From: Dentipellis sp. KUC8613
Lineage: Eukaryota > Basidiomycota > Agaricomycetes > Russulales > Hericiaceae
Length of the DNA stretch: 17,562 bases
Reading direction: 5' to 3'
Assembly: GCA_002286715.1 (NCBI GenBank)
Contig: NSJX01000147.1
Span: forward strand, 9,501-27,062
Shown here: positions 7,079-15,622 of the stretch, piece by piece
How the letters are laid out: each line of letters starts with the position of its first letter
Numbering within the stretch: the stretch's first letter is position 1
Position numbers and translations under genes: made by a program
The notes under the pieces: model-generated
Database searches by the model: none
What the model saw: only the letters and a program-made list of their open reading frames with translations
Told to the model about the DNA's origin: nothing

Positions 7079-8549
7079 GACGGGTGACAGCGGCATGGAG
7101 CCACTAGCGGCGAAACGACACCGCTGGGGTGTGAGATGGAGACGGGAGCGGCACGGGACACGCGACGACAGCGCGACGACACGTGGCAACGGCACGACGG
7201 CACGACGGCACGCGAGCAGGTTCGACGACGCAACAGCTTTGGCAGCGGAGGGGGCACGCAACTGGACGCGAGGGCATGCAATGGCGGCGCGGAGCCACGG
7301 GCCACACGCGGTGCAGACGCATGTGGCAGGGGCGCGAAGGCGGTGGTGCGGGCCATCAAGAGGGCGAAGCAGGGGGCGCAGAAGGCGGCGGGGGCGAAGC
7401 GGGGGGCGCAGATGGCGACGGGGGACCCAAGATGGTCCCATAGCGCCCGAAGAAGGTGCGGCGTGGCGCAGACCACGCGGCGGGGTGTAGAGACGGCGAG
7501 GCGGGGTGGTGAGAAGGCGAGATAGGGCACACAGACGGCGCTGTGGGGGGCACAGATGGCGGTAGGGGGTACAAGACAGCGCCGTGGGGGGTGCAGATGG
7601 CGGCGGAGGGCACGAAACGGCCCATGGGGCCCGAAGAGGGCGGGGCGGGGCGCAGACAGCGCGGTGGAGGGGGCAAAACGTGGCGAGGGGCGCAGATGGC
7701 GGCGGCGGGTGCAGACGACGGCGGGGGGCGCAAGTCGGCGGCGAAGGGCGCAAGTCGGCAGCGGAGGGAGCAAGACAGCGGCGGAGGGCGTCAAAAGGTC
7801 GCGGTGGGGCGTTGAAACGGCGCGGCGCGGCGCGCAGACGGTGTTGTAGGGCGCAGAATAGCCCCATGGAGCCCGAAGACGGCGGCGGAGGGCGTTGAGA
7901 AGGCGCGGCGGGGCGCGCAGACGGGGTGACGGGGCGCGAGACGGTGGGGTGGGGCAATGACGGGGTGGGGCGCGAGACGGGGCGCAAAGACGGCACAATG
8001 ACAGAGGAGGGGCGCACAGACGGCGCGGCGGGGTGTTGAGGGGGCGAGGTGGGGCATTGAGAGGGCACGGCAGGGCGCGCAGATGACGGCGTCGGGCACA
8101 AGACGGCCCCATGGGGCTGGAAGAGGAAAGGGGCGGTCGATGGCAAGACGGGGCGCGGACGGCGCGGCGCGGCATGCAGATGGCGGCGCAGGGCGCGGGA
8201 AGACCCCATTGGGCGCGAAGAGGACGCAGCAGGGCGCAGTCCGCGCGGCATGGCAGGAGAGGGTGCAGCGTGGCGCGACATGACACGATGACGGCGGGGT
8301 GGGGCGCGAGATGCACACGGGCCGCAAAAAGTGCGGAACGGGGGCTGAGCGCGTGTGGCGCCATGCAACACGGCGTGCAGACGGCAGGGCGGGGCGCGTG
8401 GAGTTAGCGGCGCAACGCGATGGGGTGCGACGGCGCGGGGCGTCTGACGACGGGAGCGCCACGGGGCACGATAGGTGCATGATGGGGCACGGAACGGCGA
8501 CGTGAGGGCGGGTAGCAGCGACGCGAGGCCAGGTGGTGGGAGATGGCGC

Positions 8550-8588
8550 GGGAGGGTGGGATACGGCGAGGGAGGGTGGGATACGGCG
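8550..8588 (+). repeat. 19-bp direct repeat, two copies
   Basis: GGGAGGGTGGGATACGGCG occurs at 8550-8568 and 8570-8588, a local tandem duplication inside tract 2. Confidence 0.8.
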
Positions 8589-8635
8589 GGCCGCGGGCTA
8601 GAAGGCGGGAGGGCACGCTTGAAGTGACGCCGAGC

Positions 8636-8696
8636 CATGAGACAGCGCCGTTGGGGCGCGAGAGGACTGCCTCGGCGCTCGTGGCGGCAGCACGAG
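8636..8696 (+). repeat. 44-bp motif with conserved left flank
   Basis: 8653-8696 starts GGGGCGCGAGAGGACT and ends GTGGCGGCAGCACGAG, exactly 44 bp as in the other copies. The left flank GAGACAGCGCCGTT is nearly the same as at 7017-7034. Confidence 0.7.
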
Positions 8697-8835
8697 CACG
8701 TGCGAGCGCGGAACGGGGCCAGGAGCCCACCAGGCACGAAGTCGATGCCGCAGTGCACCAGATGGCGCAACGGGGGGCAAGACAGTGATTGTGAGGCGCC
8801 AAGCCAGAGCTGGCAGCGACACATGAGCCTTCCCA

Positions 8836-8879
8836 GGGGCGCGAGACGGCAGCATGCGCGTTTGTGGCGGCAGCGCGAG
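8836..8879 (+). repeat. 44-bp motif, third plus-strand copy
   Basis: Starts GGGGCGCGAGACGGCA and ends TGGCGGCAGCGCGAG. Same length as the other copies, but the left flank is not conserved. Confidence 0.65.
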
Positions 8880-10001
8880 GGCGGGGCAGGGCCGAATCAA
8901 CACCGCTGGGGCGCGAGAGGGTGTGCGAGGCGGGTGGCAGCGAGCGAGTGCGGGTGGCCACGAGCAAGCGTGGGTGACAGTGAGCGCGGGCGAGGGACGG
9001 AGCCTTGCGGACATGTGGGCATGAAACAGCTGTGTACGGACACGCAACAGCACGAAACGGCCTCATGCAGGCATGGAGAGGCGGCGAAGGGGCTGCGCGT
9101 AGATACACGAGGCCGGTGGGGTCGCATGAGGGCGGCAGAGGCCCGAAACGGGGCGTCGCGAGCACGCGGGCGCGATCAGCAGCACGCGTGGTGGTAGCAC
9201 GAAGGCATGTGAGGGCGGCACGGGGTTACGGGCCACAAAACGGCGCCGCTAGGACGCGCAACGGCAGTGTGGGCACGCGAACGATGAGGGCACACGGGGC
9301 GGGAGCGCGAAGGCGTGCGACAGCAGCGCAGGGCCACGGGGCACGGAACAGCACCATTGGGACGTGTGCTTGTGGTGCGACGGTGCCGACGAGGCGCTCC
9401 GCGGCAGCGCGAGGGCGACCCAGCTGAAGCGCGTGACGGCGGGGCGGAGGTGTGTAGAGGGCGGCGAGACAGTGGATGCCAGACCGCTCACGCCTGCTGC
9501 ACCGCTGCTGGAATGGTGCGAGGGAGTGCGGGCACGAGACAGTGGCACGCGGGCGCAAATGCACAGACGGCAAGTGCGTGCAAAAGGGTGTGGAAGGGGA
9601 GGAACGAGGGCGCAAGGCGGTGCGGGCGGCGCGAGTCGGCGGAGACGGCACGAGAGGGACAGGGAGGTGAGAGGGACGGCACGCACACAAAAGGGGGGCG
9701 GACGGGCATGAACAAGGGCATGAGGCGGTGTGGATGGCGTGCGACACGGCGTAGATGGCGCAAAATTGACAGTGGGCCGAGAGGGATGGCGCGCAGATGG
9801 AGAGTGCGCGCGAAAGGAGGGGCAGAGTGGCAGAAATGAGGCCGCGGGATATGGCGTGAATGGCGCGAGCATGAGTTGTCGGGCGGTGAGGGGTGCGGGA
9901 GCGCGTGGAGGGTGACTGCAGGTCATTGAGAGCGACGGCGGTGGGTGGAGAGCGACGGCATTGCGAGGAGAGCAGCGGCGGGACCTGGAGGGCGACAAGG
10001 C

Positions 10002-10027
10002 CGCGAGCCCGGTATCCCGGGCTCGCG
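10002..10027. repeat. 11-bp perfect stem with 4-base loop
   Basis: CGCGAGCCCGG (10002-10012) pairs perfectly with CCGGGCTCGCG (10017-10027) around TATC. It lies about 45-70 bp inside tract 2, downstream of the unit 2 micro-exon on the minus strand. Its role is unknown. Confidence 0.75.
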
Positions 10028-10070
10028 TGGTCAGTCAAAAGCAAGTAAAAGAATAGCAACTGCAACGCAC

Positions 10071-10101
10071 CTGAAAACCCGATTGTCCATCTCTTCCCCA
10101 T
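10071..10101 (-). other. Candidate micro-exon of unit 2 (MGKRWTIGFS)
   Basis: On the minus strand an ATG at 10101 opens MGKRWTIGFS; after 31 nt comes GGTGCGT, a possible donor. It corresponds in position and partly in sequence to 3603-3630: both begin ATGGGRAAG, and both lie about 590 bp from the palindrome with the low-complexity tract right behind. No downstream exon is certain, though the tail at 6454-6720 is on the same strand. Confidence 0.4.
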
Positions 10102-10663
10102 ACTGATGTGCCTGTGCGTCTGTTGTGGGCGTTGAAGACGGGCGGTCGTGGTGGCGCAAGCAAGGAGAGTGTTGATGTCCAGAGTGAGCGACGCTTTAGA
10201 GTACGAAGTCGCGTCTATGCAGGCTCCGGCAATTCCCGTGTGCAGTTTGTCAGCGCAGCTGCACTCAAGAAACTTGTTCTTTGACGAGGTAATAAAATCT
10301 ATAAATGTCCGAATAAATTATGACACGTATGCAATAGTGTCATATACCTTCACAAAAGTTTGCGAATAAATCGATAAATATGTGAGCGTGCAATACTCAT
10401 ATCTCTTGAACATAACTCATTTAGCGCGACGCGACTTAAAATTTCTGAGCGTAACAAAGGTTCAAAAAATTATACAACTTTATTGTGGGTAGTATTAGCT
10501 GCACTGTATGTATGGACAAAGTTTCGTGGTGATTGAGTGAAAATTGAAGTGTACAGAAAATGAATACAGGGTGCTTGGAACCCATGTGGCTGAGATTGTG
10601 GGAACTAATGACCGGAAGTGGACTTTTTGAAGTTCGTGAGTTTTGCTGGCTCACCAGATTATT
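10102..10663 (-). other. Head of unit 2, conserved non-coding leader
   Basis: Read on the minus strand this has the same ordered blocks as the head of unit 1: GGTTCCAAGC (10582), GAAACTTTGTCC, AAGTCGCGTCGCGC (10437-10424), AATTTATTC with GATTTTATTA (10320-10290) and CGGGAATTGCCG (10238-10227). Distances from the palindrome (about 251, 368, 450) are within 4 bp of those in unit 1 (254, 370, 451). There is no convincing ORF. It may be a promoter/leader or a subterminal transposon region. Confidence 0.6.
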
Positions 10664-10688
10664 AGAACTGATTCATAGATGAATCAGA
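10664..10688 (-). repeat. Palindrome at start of unit 2
   Basis: On the minus strand it carries the same CTGATTCATCTATGAATCAG core followed by TTCTAAT. The 28 bases from 10686 down to 10659 equal 3013-3040. The flank at higher coordinates differs from the flanks of the other copies, consistent with a unit boundary. Confidence 0.85.
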
Positions 10689-10959
10689 ATAACTGTATCT
10701 CAACATAGCAAAAATAGTCTGTGAAGTTCATGTGGATATCAATGAAACCTCCTAAGATAAGAAAGACTGCATATCATTCAGATAAAAACAACAAGAAATC
10801 TAATAGACAGTTCAATTAGATAAAGAAGTGGAGAGGGATAAAGAGACTCACCAAGATGAAAGGTATGAACATAACAAAGAAGAGTGTTAGAACCCATGAA
10901 GTGAAGTGCAAACCTAGAACAAGAACACAACGGAGGAGCCCAGGCACTAACATGAAGAT
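10689..10959 (-). other. Tail of unit 3, AT-rich with splice-like sites
   Basis: On the minus strand the sequence leaving tract 3 becomes T-rich. It shows a good donor GTGAGT (10851-10846) and pyrimidine-rich acceptors (ATATGCAG near 10774; TTATCTTAG ending 10752), followed by GAGGTTTCATTG up to the palindrome. The hydrophobic minus-strand ORF over this stretch (around TLFFVMFIPFILV) is probably a by-product of T-rich DNA. No product can be assigned. Confidence 0.35.
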
Positions 10960-11290
10960 GCAGGTGCAGATGAGCGGGAGGGTATTACGAGCGCGCACAC
11001 GCAGGACAATGGCGCGACTACAAAAGACTGGCGCGGCAGCGCGAGAAGGACATGATGAGGGAGCGCGAGCATGAGAACGCCGTGACGAGGACACGGCGAC
11101 GCAAGAGGAGCACGCAGAGCGCATGCAGGTGCAATACGGGGTCAACGACAGCACGAGGAGGTGCGAATGGGATGCGAGGAGGTGTGGGGGAGAGCGCGCG
11201 GAACAGGTGTGACGGCGCGAGGACAGCACGACGGCGCAAGAAGGGTGGGCAGGTGCGGGGGCGCGGCGACGCCCAAGATGCCATGTAGCA
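10960..11290 (-). repeat. Low-complexity GC-rich tract 3 (C-rich on minus)
   Basis: About 330 bp of the same type of low-complexity GC-rich sequence, with plus-strand motifs such as GGCGCGAC and GCACGACGGCGCAAG. It lies downstream (minus strand) of the MGK-type start at 11491. No gene is called. Confidence 0.6.
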
Positions 11291-11357
11291 CTGCTCATAG
11301 ACTCGTTGTCAGTAGTATATATTCGAAGGGAAAGACTTACTGGTATACGGCACGGGT

Positions 11358-11447
11358 AGAGAGAAGAGGAGACGGGAGGAGAGGGGAGGAGAAGAGAGGA
11401 AAGTGGAAGGCGGAGAGGGGTGTGGGATGAGGGAAAGAAGGAAGAAG
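11358..11447 (+). other. Long purine-rich tract
   Basis: Almost all A and G on the plus strand (pyrimidine on minus), made of GGAGGAGAGG-like runs. On the minus strand it follows the MGK-type start of unit 3, as the T/C-rich stretch at 3637-3680 follows that of unit 1. It could form unusual DNA structures; no function is shown. Confidence 0.6.
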
Positions 11448-11469
11448 AACGACGCGCGTTGGATGTCAA

Positions 11470-11700
11470 TGTGCTGACCCAGCTTTCCCATGCACAGACC
11501 AAAGCGCGCGTCGAGTCCATATGTATTCGAATACACAGGCCCGGAGATTAATCCAAAAATGACGAAAATATTTGAGTATGTAGGAGGAAGCTCTTAATGT
11601 ATGTACGCCAAATTTCATGTAGCTAGGGAGAATACTCATGTCTTTGTGCATGAGATGCGGGCAGGCACTAGACTTGCAGCACAAGTCGCGCTGTCCGAAT
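11470..11700 (-). other. Shortened head of unit 3 with MGK-type start
   Basis: On the minus strand, ATG at 11491 opens MGKLGQHIDIQ and starts ATGGGAAAGCTGG, close to ATGGGAAAGGTGG in unit 1. Upstream are ACATGAGTATTCTC (about 11640), similar to ATATGAGTATTGC in the unit 2 head, and an AT block at 11573-11543 resembling the AATTTATTC/GATTTTATTA block. The CGGGAATTGCC block and palindrome are missing on this side, so the head is incomplete. Confidence 0.4.
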
Positions 11701-12080
11701 GTGGCGGATTGGAAACTGACAGGAATCTAGGCACAAATCGATGATTTATGAGGGATGCTGGAGTCAAATTTTCTCCTTTTTTACATGCGGAGCTCTACAG
11801 CAGTTTTATGCGACCCTGAATTTATTCTTTATTTTCGTGGATTTAATTCACTTGCAATCTGCGTCCTTTGAATGGGAGTCGGCGGCAGCCGGCAACTCCC
11901 GACGCCTGTGGCTTCAACTCTCGCTCTCGCTCTCACTCACTCACTCCCTTCCCGTCATCCTGCGCGTTCAAAGCGCACGCACGCAAGTACCCCATCGGCC
12001 GCCAGCACACACGCACGCAGGTGTCGACGACGACGACGACGACGACATCGCCATGGAGACGGCGAGGGAATAGGCAGCAG
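11683..12080 (+). other. Head of unit 4, divergent from unit 3
   Basis: On the plus strand: AAGTCGCGCTG (11683), GAATTTATTC followed by GGATTTAATT (11817-11849), CGGCAACTCCCG (11890), then an ATG at 12053 and the donor-like GGTACGTGG near 12080. Order and spacing resemble units 1 and 2, but the start is METARE followed by a stop rather than MGK, so it is decayed. No palindrome is present upstream; the region back to back with it is the minus-strand head of unit 3. Confidence 0.4.
12025..12046 (+). repeat. CGA trinucleotide microsatellite, 7 copies
   Basis: Seven perfect CGA triplets plus one C, just upstream of the ATG at 12053. Confidence 0.9.
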
Positions 12081-12887
12081 GTACGTGGCACTTAGCATAT
12101 CGCAGCATGCACGATAACTGACGGCGTTGCCCTTCCGTGAACCCAGTGCCACGCCCTTCGCTGCATACCCACTCCTCATCCCTCACGCCCTCGTCGTGCT
12201 GGCGCGCTCGAGTGCCCCTCACACCCCATTCGCGCCGTCGCCCATCTTCGTGCCATCGTCTTCGCGCTGTATCCACGCCCGCACGCCCCTCGCGCCCCTT
12301 GCCCCCTCTTCGTGCCATCTGGCCGGTTTCGCACCGGTCTCACATCCTCACCGTGCCCTCTTCATTGCACACTTCTCGTTGCGTCACGCCGATGGGACCG
12401 CGCGCCTTCGCATCTCTCACGCCGTCGCATTCCTCATCCTGTTTCGGCCCGTCCTCACGCCCGTCTGTCCCCCCGTCGCGCCATTGTGCCACTCGCCCAC
12501 CCATCATGCGCCTCGCGCGTCCGTCGCGCCCGTCGCCCGCCCGTCACGCCGCTCGCGCCATTGCGCCTGTCGCCGCCTTTGCGCCGTCGCGGCCTCTGTG
12601 CCCCTCTCGGCCGTCGTGCCTGTCGCGCGCCTGTCACGCCGCTCGCGCCTTTGCGCTGTCGCACTGTCGTGCCTGTCGCCATCTTCACGTCCGTCACGCC
12701 CGTCGCCTGCCAGTCACCCCACTCGCGTCTGTCGCGCCCGTCGCCTGCCCGTCACCTTGCCCGCGCCTTCGTGCCTGTCGCCGCCTTCGCGCCATCATGA
12801 CCTCCATGCCCCTCTCGGCCGTCGCACCGCCATCGCGCCTGTCGCGTGCCTGTCACGCCGCTCGCGCCGTCGCGCCCATCGTGCCGT
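12081..12887 (+). repeat. Low-complexity GC-rich tract 4 (C-rich on plus)
   Basis: C-rich on the plus strand, starting after the donor-like GT of unit 4 and cut off directly by the LTR at 12888. Motifs such as CTGTCACGCCGCTCGCGCC recur near 12638 and 12850. CCCCTCTCGGCCGTCG occurs near 12600 and 12808, suggesting a higher-order period of about 209 bp. The 341-codon plus ORF across it is low complexity and runs into the LTR; it is not called as a gene. Confidence 0.65.
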
Positions 12888-13340
12888 TGTCAAGACTGGT
12901 GCTAAGATGACTAGAGAACCACCCAAGTCACCAACCGGACCGGGTATGAGAGTGATTGAGGCGGACGAGAGTGCCGACGAGGTCAAGGACGCAGTGCAAC
13001 TGGTATTTGCCAGGTACAGTACGAGTAGACGAGATGGACAATCTAGGGAACTATGGACAGAGCGAAGCGGTATATATGTGACAGAGAACAATAGCATAGT
13101 GTCCAGAACGGGAACAATAGAGAATCTAAATGGGTACAGTAGTGTACAGTAATGGGCACAGCCCAGAATAGAGAACAATAGGACGAACCAGAAAGGGAAT
13201 ACAATGGGAAAGGCTGTGTGATCGAGGCTGTGTGGTCATGGGGTCAAAGGTGCATGTGATCTGTGGTATGCGTCATGTGATAGGACGCGTCGCGCGGAAG
13301 GAGGCAAGGAAAGTGACAAGAAATGGAGCGATCCTTGACA
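12888..13340 (-). repeat. 3' LTR of element B
   Basis: 453 bp with TGTCAAG and CTTGACA ends; diverged copy of 967-1418. It retains the TATA box (13071-13077) and the TGGACAATCT block (13035-13044). The last 68 bases at its pol-proximal side also encode the C-terminus of the pol ORF. Confidence 0.9.
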
Positions 13341-14865
13341 TCACCCCCTCTCTAAGACGCACTTTCTCCTGGAGTGCGTGGTGGGCATGGACAGGGTCAA
13401 GGTAAATGAGGCCTCTGAGGTTCGGTGGTCGTAGGGCTGTGGGATGGCGCTTGTAGAATTCAGTGATTGCACCAGTGGCGTTGGACAAGACCGTTCGAGA
13501 GCGCCACTGGTTCTCAGAGTCTGGATATCCAACCCACTTGACAAGGTATTCAATACCGCGTTTGTTCCAAGTTAGGCGAGCATCGAGGACTTTTTCAACT
13601 TCATATTCTTCTTCGCCATCAACGAGTTCAGGAGTTGGAGCAGGGAAGTTGGGTCCATGTGCATCGGTTTCCTTGTAAGGGGACAGGAGAGATGCATGGA
13701 AGACTGGGTGGATGCGCCATGTGTGCGGTAGCTTAAGGCAATAGGTGACAGGGCCAACGACATCAACGACCTCAAAGGGACCGAGGCGTTTCGCTGCCAA
13801 CTTAGCCTTGGGGCGTGTGGTTTTAACGTTCTTGCCATCTAGCCAGACCTTATCGCCCTTGTTGAACTTGACACTGTCCTGTGCATGATCACCGTTGGTA
13901 TGCTTCATGATGTCAGCTGCAATCTGGAGGCTAGCTTGCAAGTCCTCGCGGATTTGTTCTAAGTGCTTGAACCGTTCCTCAATGGTGGGTAGCGGGGAGG
14001 TTGCGCTGACGCTGGGAATGGCCACTGGGATATATCCAAGGAGCATTTCAAATGGGGAGCGTCCAGTGGCACTGTGGGTTCGATGATTGTGTGAAAATTC
14101 TGCAAATGGTACCCATTTGACCCAGTCATCTTGACGATAGTCACAGAATGCGCGTAGGTATTGTTCAAACTCCTGGTTGAAGCGTTCAGATCCCCCATCG
14201 GTTTGAGGATGGTAAGCCGTGCTGAGAGCCGACTTGATCTGTAACTTCTCGAACACTCCACGCATAACCTTGCCTGCATACTGAGGGCCCCGATCAGAGA
14301 TTAGTCGATCCCACAAGCCATAGTGACGATAGATTTTGTCGATGAGAAGATCAACTGTTTGGTCACTGGTGATAGTCTTGGTGCATGGGGTAATGGTGAC
14401 ATGTTTGGTGAATCGATCTACTACCACACAGACAGAGTCGAATCCTTCGCAGATAGGAAGGTCAACAATGAAATCTGATGTGATGTCTTGATAGGGCCGA
14501 GTGGGGATTGCATTGGGTACTGTCTCGACATGTGGGCGGTGGGTCTGGTTCTTGGTGCTCTGACAGATTGCGCAACCGTCAACATAGTCGCGAATGAACA
14601 CAGACATGCCTGGCCACCAGTAATTTCTTGTGACCAGCTCATAGGTCTTATGCCGTCCTGGATGTCCTGCCTGTGGAGAGTCGTGGTGCATCTTGACTAT
14701 ATCTCGGCGAAGTTCCTGATCGGCTGGTACATAGACTTTGCCTCTGAAGAGGACAATGCCATCCTCATAGTTCCATTCCTGGAGGTTCTTGACTAGAGAA
14801 TGTGGGCCATTGCGCAAGATTGCATCCAGAGCATTTGTCAAGACAGGGTCAAGGACACTGTCCAA
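13273..14865 (-). CDS. pol: Gypsy integrase with C-terminal chromodomain, 5'-truncated pol
   Basis: The 530-residue frame begins at a TTG codon only because upstream sequence is missing; it is open to about 14965. In order: zinc finger (HHDSPQAGHPG around 60-70, CAIC at 98-101); DDE core with D131 (SDFIVDLP), D191 (LISDRGPQYAG) and E227 (QTDGGSERFN), D191 and E227 separated by 35 residues; GPF-type module (RLGPFEVVDVVGP, 360-372); and chromodomain (YEVEKVLDAR, YLVKWVGYPDSENQW, 421-454) with aromatic-cage candidates Y421, W444 and Y447. This is the integrase of a chromovirus, which inserts element cDNA; the chromodomain would read histone marks. The frame crosses the polypurine tract and stops inside the LTR. 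No internal stop is visible, but RT is gone, so it cannot act alone. Confidence 0.9.
   Translation of the reverse strand: MDSVLDPVLTNALDAILRNGPHSLVKNLQEWNYEDGIVLFRGKVYVPADQELRRDIVKMHHDSPQAGHPGRHKTYELVTRNYWWPGMSVFIRDYVDGCAICQSTKNQTHRPHVETVPNAIPTRPYQDITSDFIVDLPICEGFDSVCVVVDRFTKHVTITPCTKTITSDQTVDLLIDKIYRHYGLWDRLISDRGPQYAGKVMRGVFEKLQIKSALSTAYHPQTDGGSERFNQEFEQYLRAFCDYRQDDWVKWVPFAEFSHNHRTHSATGRSPFEMLLGYIPVAIPSVSATSPLPTIEERFKHLEQIREDLQASLQIAADIMKHTNGDHAQDSVKFNKGDKVWLDGKNVKTTRPKAKLAAKRLGPFEVVDVVGPVTYCLKLPHTWRIHPVFHASLLSPYKETDAHGPNFPAPTPELVDGEEEYEVEKVLDARLTWNKRGIEYLVKWVGYPDSENQWRSRTVLSNATGAITEFYKRHPTALRPPNLRGLIYLDPVHAHHALQEKVRLREGVMSRIAPFLVTFLASFRATRPIT
13344..13353 (-). other. Polypurine tract of element B
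   Basis: Minus strand AGAGAGGGGG, three bases before the LTR start TGTCAAGG. This is the position of the plus-strand primer in LTR retroelements and fixes the orientation of the element. Confidence 0.7.
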
Positions 14866-15019
14866 GTCACCCCAAGAACATGGAACAAAGGGATAAGGGC
14901 ATGGAGTAAAGACTGGATGAGAAGTCCTAGTAGATACAAGTGGACAAACTGGGGAGCTATCCTACAGGGAAGGCCAGTATATATACTAGGAGGGGAAAGG
15001 CTAAGAATAGATCAGGGGT
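14866..15019. other. Junction DNA upstream of pol remnant
   Basis: The pol frame stays open to a TAG near 14966 but reads Pro/Cys/Ser-rich sequence (HPVFTPCPYPFVPCSW) unlike pol. A TATATATAC run lies near 14980. No independent gene is visible. Confidence 0.4.
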
Positions 15020-15168
15020 GGGAACCATGTGGTACACTGTGGGAAAGCATGTGGCAGACTGTGGGAACCATGTGGGAGACTGTGGGAACCATGTGGTACA
15101 GTGTGGGAATCCATGTGGTACAGTGTGGGAACCATGTGGTACAGTGTGGGAACCATGTGGTGCAGTGT
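15020..15168 (+). repeat. 21-22 bp minisatellite, 7 units
   Basis: Seven contiguous units of the form GGGAACCATGTGGTACAGTGT, lengths 21, 22, 21, 21, 22, 21 and 21. The later four are nearly uniform; the second and third carry CAGACT/GAGACT variants. There are no unique spacers, so it is not a CRISPR array. It separates two pol-like pieces. Confidence 0.9.
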
Positions 15169-15205
15169 GAGAATGATCAAGGGTCCAGATAAGAAGGGCA
15201 AAGGG

Positions 15206-15301
15206 CAGAACTGTAACAGCATTCGCCACCTCGATGTCTTTTGACTTGGCATTGCGGATACGTTGCCTGAGGTCTGTGTTGCCAAGTTCTGATTCAGCCA
15301 T
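15206..15301 (-). pseudogene. Short pol-like scrap (RNase H/integrase linker type)
   Basis: Minus strand frame reads ELGNTDLRQRIRNAKSKDIE then VANAVTVL. This is the style of the linker before the integrase zinc finger in Gypsy polyproteins. It seems to parallel, rather than precede, the start of the pol frame at 14865 (SVLDPVLTNALDAIL), so it may come from another copy. It begins inside the palindrome at 15285-15308 and loses similarity to pol before the minisatellite. The assignment is tentative. Confidence 0.35.
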
Positions 15302-15308
15302 GAATCAC
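15285..15308 (+). repeat. Diverged palindrome copy
   Basis: AGTTCTGATTCA-GCCA-TGAATCAC matches the palindrome family (3011, 10664, 17236) at most positions and is itself a 7-bp stem with a 4-base loop. About 88 bp downstream TTCCCACGGC recalls TCTCCCACGGC 101 bp after the palindrome at 17236. Confidence 0.55.
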
Positions 15309-15622
15309 TTTTAATTAGACATGCTCACAGGTCGCGTCGTCCACTTTTAATCGTACAAACAGGAAATGAATTCCCACGGCCTCTTTGACGCGTCAAACAC
15401 TGGCTGCCACTTCAACATTCTCCTTTGTGAATCCTTTCACTCAGGTATAACATCTGGTCTGATAAATATACAGGAAACAATAAAATTTTCTTCCTATTTA
15501 CAAATGCCTGGTATTTACTTTTCCTCACATACAGGAGCGGAACATATTGCAGCGACTAGTTGTACATACAAAGAGAAATAGTAAATGTGTACGGTGTAAT
15601 GATCAGGTGATGTAAATAAAAC
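15309..15622. other. Decayed unit head and 3' flank of the host-like gene
   Basis: Contains GGTCGCGTCG near 15331 and TTCCCACGGC near 15371, weak matches to head blocks of the family, then AT-rich sequence with AATAAA-like strings (for example AATAAAAC at 15617 on plus). No ORF is credible. On the minus strand it is the 3' flank of the gene ending at 15623. Confidence 0.35.

Larger units (their letters stand above)
6721..10070 (-). repeat. Low-complexity GC-rich tract 2 (C-rich on minus)
   Basis: About 3.3 kb of the same kind of degenerate repeat as tract 1 but in opposite orientation: the plus strand shows GGGGCGCGAGACGGCG-like units. It begins after the GT that ends the unit 2 micro-exon (minus) and ends in the exon-like tail near 6700. 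G-runs on the plus strand are dense, for example around 7381-7425. ORFs of 606, 450, 291, 253 and 249 codons on minus, and of 222, 186 and 174 on plus, overlap each other and have no domains. I do not call genes here. Confidence 0.75.
12888..14965 (-). mobile_element. Ty3/Gypsy chromovirus element B, 3' remnant
   Basis: On the minus strand: integrase and chromodomain coding region, polypurine tract, then a complete 3' LTR. Protease, reverse transcriptase, RNase H and the 5' LTR are absent. The 5' break lies around 14866-14965, where conserved pol sequence gives way to unrelated low-complexity coding. LTR similarity shows it belongs to the same family as element A, but it is a separate copy, since A extends left from 1418. 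Confidence 0.85.

Noticed and set aside
7004..8824. 606-codon minus-strand ORF and a 450-codon ORF in another frame
   Set aside because: Same reason: compositional open frames in tract 2, with no domain and no conserved start.
3011..10688. One 7.7-kb transposon with 28-bp terminal inverted repeats
   Set aside because: The palindromes do face each other, but flanks show no target duplication, and the interior contains two opposed units and the tail of another, so two or more units explain it better.
10816..11520. 234-codon minus ORF with a hydrophobic C-terminus
   Set aside because: It crosses a purine tract, a GC-rich repeat and a T-rich tail; the hydrophobic end reflects T-rich DNA and overlaps splice-like sites.
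13463..13678. Plus-strand ORFs over the integrase region, including 14488-14796
   Set aside because: Shadows of the minus-strand pol frame, which has all the integrase motifs.
15020..15168. CRISPR-like array
   Set aside because: Units are contiguous without unique spacers, in a eukaryotic context.
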